Source of the DNA: Prostheceraeus crozeri
Lineage: Eukaryota; Platyhelminthes; Polycladida; Euryleptidae
Direction of reading: 5' to 3'
Length of the DNA: 64,000 bases
Assembly (NCBI GenBank): GCA_907163375.1
Contig: CAJQUW010009243.1
Span: 136,501-200,500 of the forward strand
The position numbers and the translations under genes are program-made. The notes below the pieces were generated by a model. It was given only the letters and a program-made list of their open reading frames with translations. It searched no databases and had not been told where the DNA came from. Shown here one piece after another: positions 57,438 to 64,000 of this stretch (the first letter of the stretch is position 1; each line of letters opens with the position of its first letter).

Positions 57438-57894
57438 TTATTTCATGAGTCTAAACCGGAGAAGATTTATCGACATCGCAGGCGAAATGATTTCAATAGC
57501 TATCTGCGATGTTATCGATAAAACATGAAATTGCAGAAATAGCTTCGGGAATAAAATCATCACGGCAAAGGGCTTGTGAGTGTTAATGCATTTATTGATA
57601 GAACTGATTAGATGATCTTTGATTTTGGCTGTGTAATCAAAAATCATAATGCTCCGATCCTTGGTCTGAATATCAGACAATGTTGTAATACTTTTCGCTG
57701 ACATGCTAGTAGTAATGTCGCTTAGTGAGGTGAACAACCGCATGTGCGCATTGAAATTGTTGCGAAAAAGAACGTTGAGTCCCATGAATATTATAAATTG
57801 GATTTGCCTGGCATTTACCTACTTTATGTGAATGAAGGCTCTGACATTGCAGATGATCTTTAGTGAGCGTCAACGACTCCATCATTAACGTCAT
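57438..57894 (-). CDS. Candidate coding region in two frames
   Basis: ATG at 57894 opens 24 codons (MTLMMESLTLTKDHLQCQSL, HSHK) that meet GTAGGT in phase 0, so it looks like a first exon. Immediately after, in another frame, 115 codons stay open to 57438. They include LFTSLSDITTSMSAKSITTL, KDRSIMIFDYTAKIKDHLIS and KCINTHKPFAVMILFPKLFL. No acceptor was found between the two, so either a frameshift separates them or only one is real. Composition is protein-like. No family was recognised. Confidence 0.25.
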
Positions 57895-57899
57895 CTATT

Positions 57900-60005
57900 G
57901 AGTAAAATTTCATTGCACGGAAATTTGAAGACTTACAAGTTAAGAACTTATTAAATTCTTCTACCGGCAGATTACCGAAGTGCCATGCCAGAGAAGGTTG
58001 CCACTCCAATTCAGGTAAACAGTTGATCTACTTTTAATTGAACATTAAATATATATTCAAAATTGGTGACAACTATCATATCTAAGTCAATGTGATTTGA
58101 TCATTAAGATATTGCAGACTACGAAGTCGTTTTTCAAATTTAATGTCAATTTAATGTCAGAGTTTCAATTTCAAACTCTGAGAAACGTCGTAATGCTTGT
58201 TCTAAAGGCTCAATGGGAAGCTTTATGAATTTTCTGATTTTAGATTAGATGCTATGGTAGCAATATGGATTCTAAATGCAGATTTTCAGACTTTTGCCAT
58301 TGATTGCACATTGCTAATTATTGATTTCTACCGGGCACATACAATACTCGCCGATAGCTATTGTTTTGCAAGCTTGAATTATTCATACTCTTGTGGTACT
58401 TGTCAGGCAGAAGAGAATGAATTCCATCATTCTGCAAACAGTACAACGACGATTCTCCAAAGTTCTTTTCGTTGCTTTCCTTAGCAAATGGAGAAGTTGA
58501 TCTCGATAGGATTTGAGGAAATAACAACCATTCTTTCATTTCCCTTCGCATTCTTACAAAGGTTGAGACTTGAGAAACAATGCAGCAATCGCAAAATGTA
58601 AATATCATGTTAGATAATGGAAATATTGAGTTTTCATAAATGCATTGCACTGAAAAAATTTATGCCATTATTTTATTTGCACAAAAAGGAGGTATTTAGA
58701 TGCCTTTTCAGTGCTGTAAACAAAGACATTTCTTGAGAAATATTTTTGAAGAATGTACATTTTCTCTTTCCAACATATTCTATCAAAAAATGTTGAGAAA
58801 ATAGTTTTTACTAGTGCTTTGGCATAATATGGTTCCATGTTAAAGAGAGATAGGACGATTAGAATGTAGATGATGCAGAACTGCGATTTTTTCATATTTA
58901 CATTTCCATATATCATGAATAAATATAAAAATCACTTAGAGCACAAACAAACGAATTTATTTTTAACAACAATCCTTTTAAATACATGTAGGTTACATGC
59001 GAGTATATGAATACACAAATACATAGATACTTGTTCACACATAATTCATGAAAGACATATGCAACATGAGTCATCAATTATATTCTTTTATAGCATTTTA
59101 TCAATATATTGCAATCTATTATACAAATAGTGCACGTAGGGCAGAGTTATCATAAGAATAGGAATCCCCATAACCGGATGGATTTCTTTGCAACAACAGG
59201 TTTAAGCAGTAAAGTTTTACAGCTAAATCAGAGGGAGTTCATTGTATTTTTTCTGTCAACTTATGATGAACCACCTTCCACCAAAAGCCGTCAACTGCAT
59301 CTCTGCAATCTGTCTGTAAAATATCTCCGCGATTCCCTTGTACATCAAATATATTCTATTATCATCATATTGTTCGTGTGAGTCAATAGAACAATTTAGT
59401 CAGTAGGTGTCTAGTAGCTTTGGAAAATTTTAATCTCCAGTTTTTGAGATTTTTGTTTTATGTGAAGCATGCTGGTATGCTTGCTAGACGATGTATCGAA
59501 GTACGCAAACGCTTTGCTATTTGCCATTGAAACTGACAATTATCTTCTATCGTTATCACAAGCAAGTCTTAATTTACATAACAATTTCAATAGGCTACTG
59601 TATAGACATGTAGGATACATGAAGACGCATAACCAGTAAATCAATGTATATCGATTTCAAAAAGTGGACTTTTCTCAACTAAAACTGAGCTTAGCAAATC
59701 AAATTGCTATTAAACTAATGTAGGCGACAGAGATAGCTTTACCTAATTGATAAATGGTTAAGTAAAAGTTTTTTGAGAAATGTGAAGCGATCGATAATTA
59801 TAAAGAAGCATTAACAATAATATTTTGCATTATCGAGCGACATTTACATGCATGCGATACTTTGTAACTATAATTGTGATTCCTTAATGTGATGCAATAT
59901 CGAGATATATTAAGATAAAATTGTCAAGATTTAAAACACAACAGACGAAAACACTTAAAGTCTATGGGCATGATTGCATACACTGCTCTGTCGCTTTTTC
60001 GTCCT
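57900..60005. other. No gene supported
   Basis: AT-rich. Open frames at 58254-58484 (+), 58318-58650 (-) and 59109-59381 (+) have no splice, motif or start context that raises them above background. Confidence 0.35.
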
Positions 60006-60013
60006 CTACATAC

Positions 60014-60223
60014 CGGTAAGTGGACATAAGCGAGTGATGGCCACGTTCTGTGGGAAGTAGCTCTCTTGAGAAGTTGTACCATCGTCTCGACAAAGGGTGC
60101 TCGCCGCTGCAGACATCAAAGCGATGCCTATGCCGTCATATATTTGAAGTTTGATTCCCAATCCGCGAATGTTAGAGCTGCATTCTCCATCGTCGATAAT
60201 TAGGATATTACTATTTTCATTTT
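60014..60223 (-). CDS. Candidate exon ending at GTATGT, unknown
   Basis: A minus-strand frame is open from after a TAA at about 60226 to an ACCG|GTATGT donor. It reads IIDDGECSSNIRGLGIKLQI, YDGIGIALMSAAASTLCRDD and YFPQNVAITRLCPLTG. GC is well above the flanks. A second frame starts MENAALTFADWESNFKYMTA at an ATG, so the true frame is uncertain. The same CCGGT also gives a plus-strand GTAAGT, so strand is not certain either. No domain was recognised. Confidence 0.3.
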
Positions 60224-60229
60224 CTTGTT

Positions 60230-61450
60230 AATGTTTAATATCAAATATTAAATAACATGTAGCATGATGCACGCCAATTCATTAAATTATAAATGGTAGT
60301 GATATGGCAGTCAATAATTCAATAACTTCGTGTTTGCAGTTAATGTGTCACAATTTCTCCTCCGAATGCAATTAGGATTTTTCAATCCAGGCTTTTTCAT
60401 GAAAGACAAACGATCTGATCCGACAGGCGTGAAGATTTGTTATAGAAGACCTTGCTCCCTGCACAACTTCGTGCTAGCTCCTATGCACGATAGAGAATTC
60501 TGCTAAAAAGCTTGATATTCTGTCATGATGTAGCAGCACGAGTCCTATTCTTAAACATACACAGCTGTTAAATGAAAGTAAATGTCTGTCTATCCACAAC
60601 TACTTGCTTACATTGCATATGCAATCTTGGCGGGTTACGAGAGATCAACTATGGGACCTAGATTTCGTTATAACGTTTCGCAATCTCAGAGAAATTATAA
60701 TTCGTCCTTCATGGATCGATTTATCGTGATTAACCATTTATCACATCTGCAACAGGAGAGAGGTTGATAGTTTGTTCATTATAATGATAAATGTAGTTGA
60801 CTCGATGCCTATGATTGCTATCATTCGTAAAACTAATTTATTGTCAACAATTATATGTGGTAATCAATGATAGTCAATAATAATTGCAAGTCTAATTCAT
60901 TGTCCAGAATTTAAGCCATAAATCTAGAAGTAAACGGTATACTAAATGAACTATATAGAATAAAAGGTCACAGTCTCACCGCTCTTGAAGACACATTACA
61001 TGGATGATAATTATCAAAGTCTGGAACCTCATGAGGAGTGGATATACAATCACGCATTGCACTCTCGCTAAATACATGTCTAGAAGAGGCGTCATAATAT
61101 CTTGCATTGTATTTACAAACCATTTCTGGAGGCGGACTAAATTCTTGTCCAACATGTTATGAATACTTATCATGATTGTATTAGGACACAAGCTTTCTGA
61201 TTTTTAGTTATTTTCGGCTGCACTTTTGTACATTTAATTCCACATTGGAATTCTAAATGAGTCAAATGTCTAAGAGATGGCGGTTTCCAGTACTTGACAA
61301 AGGTTAAGTACCGATGCTATGTCAGTTTACTTTATAAAAATCCAAGATGCTATTAATTCGCCTTACATCATGGTTGACCTGTGAAAACCACCCATGCACA
61401 TTTATTGCAACCTGCTAAAGTCCACCAGCTCGCCACCTTCATTTCGGCAA
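60230..61450. other. No gene supported
   Basis: AT-rich non-coding DNA with isolated short frames, between two minus-strand exon candidates. Confidence 0.35.
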
Positions 61451-61457
61451 AAGCTCT

Positions 61458-61677
61458 TTATTCCTGATTGAGAACTTTTGGGTTTGCTATAAAATTGGCA
61501 TTGACATTTGTTTTTCTCCTTAAAGAAACTTTGTTCAATTCATGCGATGCCGCTGAGTTTTGAGAGCTCTCGTGTTTTATAGGCTCAATAACGTGCCCTC
61601 CTATGTAAAACAATGCGCTAGCATAAACAGCCATAGAGTGGAGATATATAGGTAGACTATCGACTAAAAAGAAATAT
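61458..61677 (-). CDS. Candidate last exon of a membrane protein
   Basis: The acceptor ATTTTCACTGTATACAG (ending 61678 on the minus strand) opens a phase-2-entry frame of 72 codons to TAA at 61458. It starts YFFLVDSLPIYLHSMAVYAS, continues ALFYIGGHVIEP, then becomes polar and basic (KHESSQNSAASHELNKVSLR, then RKTNVNANFIANPKVLNQE). This is one or two transmembrane spans followed by a cytosolic-looking tail, the usual end of a multi-pass protein. The stop codon overlaps an AATAAA (GAATAAAG), so a poly(A) signal coincides with the end of the frame. Upstream exons would lie to the right; I did not find them. The family is not recognised. Confidence 0.4.
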
Positions 61678-61799
61678 CTGTATACAGTGAAAATTTTTAT
61701 ATGAAAAGATTCAGTTTTTTGCGGAGATTGCGCTCCCGTGGTCCAAAAAATTATTTGAGCAGTTTTTAAAAAAGTCACAATTTTGCCAAAAAAATATAT

Positions 61800-62255
61800 A
61801 TACTACCGAGATGACGCTCCTATATAAGTAGTATGCAACAAGTTAGATATCAAAAGGAATGAATATTTGCTAATAAGCATCCTAAGTAAGCGGAAATTAA
61901 GGTGATTATCATAGGAATTTCATGAACCGTATTATAATGGAAGTCTTCATGAAAAAATTGCGATACTATTCGTGCCTTCTTGGTTGAAATTTCATGACAC
62001 TGAGAATCTGTAAAATACTATCATTCCTTCTGCATTACAATCATGATCACTCAATTCTGTGGTAATTTCTTCAAAAACTGTAAAAAAAATTTGCATGTCT
62101 CACATTTGGTAACAATCACCAACTATATCTCCCTCCAGTTCATTTAATAAAATCGAAAGTGTATGCACACTGGGGATTTAATAAATGCGGAGTTACCGCT
62201 CTACCTGATGTACCTACTCTATGGAGGCAGCAATCATTATTATTGGAAAGCATGT
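61800..62255. other. No gene seen
   Basis: AT-rich stretch before the SINE. Nothing was recognised. Confidence 0.4.
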
Positions 62256-62261
62256 TTTTAT

Positions 62262-62480
62262 CCGGCGCTGTGGCCTTGTGGTAGAGTGTTCGCTCTGCGT
62301 CCGGGAGACCTTGGTTCAAATCTTGGTCGGGTCAGACCTAAGACTTTTAAAATAGGTACACTCTGCATTCTTGCTAAACACTCAGCACGAAAGAGAATGA
62401 GAGTGGCAAATGACAACTCGGCCACATGGAAGAAAGGCTCCGTGCCTAATGTGCTTCCGAGTATAAACAACGTTCATTTA
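62262..62480 (+). mobile_element. tRNA-derived SINE with well-kept pol III promoter
   Basis: GGCGCTGTGGCCTTGTGGTA opens the head. The A box TGGCCTTGTGGTAGAG (62270-62285) and B box GGTTCAAATCT (62312-62322) are tRNA-like in spacing. The body continues GTCAGACCTAAGACTTTTAAAATAGG, which resembles SINEs spread through marine invertebrates. The frame 62163-62525 is a by-product of this repeat. Confidence 0.8.
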
Positions 62481-62529
62481 TTTTTTATACTGCGTAATAC
62501 CGGCATTTGTCACGAACACTGTTGATCAG

Positions 62530-64000
62530 GATCAAGGCTTTGACTGTTTAGTAATTTGAATACTTTATAACAATTTTGACAAGAGAGCAAAGTTCAGAGG
62601 GAATCGACTTGTAAAGCTGTAATAATGATTTAATTCAAGCATTAGTTTAGTTGAAGACGTCAATTTTATCCTTATACTGTCACTGATCAATGAAAATAAA
62701 TATAATTTTGTATCTAGTGAATCATTCCTGAGAGCACTCATTCCAATTTATGAATTTCACTCTAACACGTCACGGATGCGTGTATAGAATACCAGCATTT
62801 CATTATGAAGAACAAAAAATGCATCTGATTAACGTAATAGAGGTTGAAATAGTCTGTAAACCTGACTAATCGACATTACATTTGTAGTATCTATACTTCA
62901 CATTCAGTATCACATGCTGTGAAATAATCAGTTGTGCAAATGCATTTTAAAAAATACTCCATTTTCAATATCCTCAACTAAAATTGACTGTTGTAAACGC
63001 CGTAATGGTAATTGTAATTAAATGCTTCCTTTTGCGCAGATTCGTGAGTTTCTCTCATGTTTCTTTGAGATATATCAAATGATAAATTTTATTGATAAAG
63101 ATAGCTTGCGCATTTCGCCTATTCAAAATTTTATAAAGATACTGCAAACTAAAAAAATTATCCACTGAAACACAGTTGAAATAGTGATTCCACTTCATTA
63201 TATTTCATGAAGCACGATACAATTTTAGTTCTTGTTCTCATTAAAATATCTTCATGTAGAAATATTCAAAAATTTCACAAGTTTTGAGGTTTTCACACAT
63301 CCAATCATTTTCTTTAATTCTTCCGACTTCGTCTTACGACCCTTACATGGATTTGAAAATCATCAAAAATCAAGGCAGTCTTAACTAAATGCTCAGATTT
63401 TTAGCTGCTTCCGTTACCGAAGAGAAAAATCATATGCTCGCTAACAGATTACAATGGACACTCATATCCATAGTGATGAACAATTGCCACAGATTCTAAA
63501 CTCACATCAAAGTAATAGGGAATTGAGGCACTGCTCATGGGGTAATGCTCACTTTCAAACGTCAGTAGGCCTAATCTTGTCCACTAAGTCGAGTCGCTAC
63601 GACATGTTTAAGTTTGAGAGCAAACGAATGGGCGTGTCACCACCCCAGGATATTCAAAGCGCCTAAATTCATAAATCAGCGGGTTCTCCTCTACATATGT
63701 GATGGTAAAATGATGCGAATACATCGATTACAAATCACACTTTCTAAAATCCTCTTTATAATGTCATAAAATATTACACTTCCACGATGCTTAGATATTG
63801 TAACTGAAGTCCGCTAACGTGCGGATTACACATATAATAGAATATAAAAATTATTTGTGTATAAAAAATGTAGGATAGTCCTGAAAAGAACTCATTAAGC
63901 GTTCGCTGGGCTGGACATACGGATTCTCAAAAGTTCACAAAGACAAGAACGAAATGTAAAAATAAAACTGGACAAAACAACACTAAAACAAATATACAAG
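62530..64000. other. No gene supported to the window end
   Basis: AT-rich. A plus frame at 63454-63666 is open (MDTHIHSDEQLPQILNSHQS...) but has no splice or motif support. TAGGCCTA-like GTAGGCCTAAT lies at 63566. Confidence 0.35.

Noticed and set aside
62262..62335. A functional tRNA gene
   Set aside because: The boxes are good but the acceptor and anticodon arms do not pair properly, and the sequence runs into a SINE body.
62163..62525. 120-codon plus-strand ORF
   Set aside because: It crosses a tRNA-derived SINE and its frame follows the pol III head; no protein-like conservation is expected.
1..64000. CRISPR array, bacterial operons, rRNA
   Set aside because: No regularly spaced identical repeats with unique spacers, no dense intronless coding and no rRNA-like stretches; the window is eukaryotic.

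Overview
The window reads as intergenic and intronic DNA of an animal, most likely a marine invertebrate. It is AT-rich and has no operons or ribosome-binding sites. Where coding sequence can be argued, it is short and split by GT/AG introns. The transposon mix (hAT, Tc1/mariner, probable PIF/Harbinger, CR1/L2-like LINEs, Penelope-like elements, several tRNA-derived SINEs) and a recurrent palindromic word, TAGGCCTA, fit an echinoderm, hemichordate or similar genome. I cannot name the species. No rRNA genes, no free-standing tRNA genes and no CRISPR array were seen.

Layout. 1-3943 is the remainder of a hAT transposon whose left tip lies outside the window; it carries a subterminal repeat array and a broken minus-strand transposase. 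4.4-7.5 kb holds candidate minus-strand coding blocks, a CpG-dense patch, a 767-bp non-autonomous hAT element with its target duplication, and a plausible plus-strand exon. 8.1-9.8 kb is a large inverted-repeat element with a hammerhead-like motif. 12.5-19.3 kb holds a Harbinger-like remnant, a second hAT remnant, a MITE, the 3' end of a LINE and another hAT tip. 20.0-23.0 kb is the best minus-strand coding region: a complete-looking two-exon gene (164 aa) with a poly(A) signal, a second candidate exon after it, and a LINE-type PHD-finger ORF1 before it. 25.3-25.9 kb has a head-to-head pair of SINEs. 28.5-29.7 kb is an internally deleted Tc1/mariner element.

30.39-31.55 kb is the best plus-strand gene: three exons whose splice phases agree. 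32.0 kb is a MITE with an 8-bp duplication. 35.8-37.2 kb is the 3' half of a LINE reverse transcriptase, followed by a Penelope-type fragment and a SINE. 43.3-44.9 kb has a diverged SINE, a nearly identical 269-bp inverted repeat and a Penelope-type reverse-transcriptase fragment. 50.0-51.7 kb has a cluster of exon-like blocks on the plus strand. 57-62 kb has a few minus-strand exon candidates, including a membrane-protein last exon, and a SINE.

Most of the window is old transposon debris. The genes I propose are inferred from open frames, splice consensus and phase agreement. None has a family assignment I would defend, so they are the parts most likely to be undescribed. Transcript data would settle them quickly.
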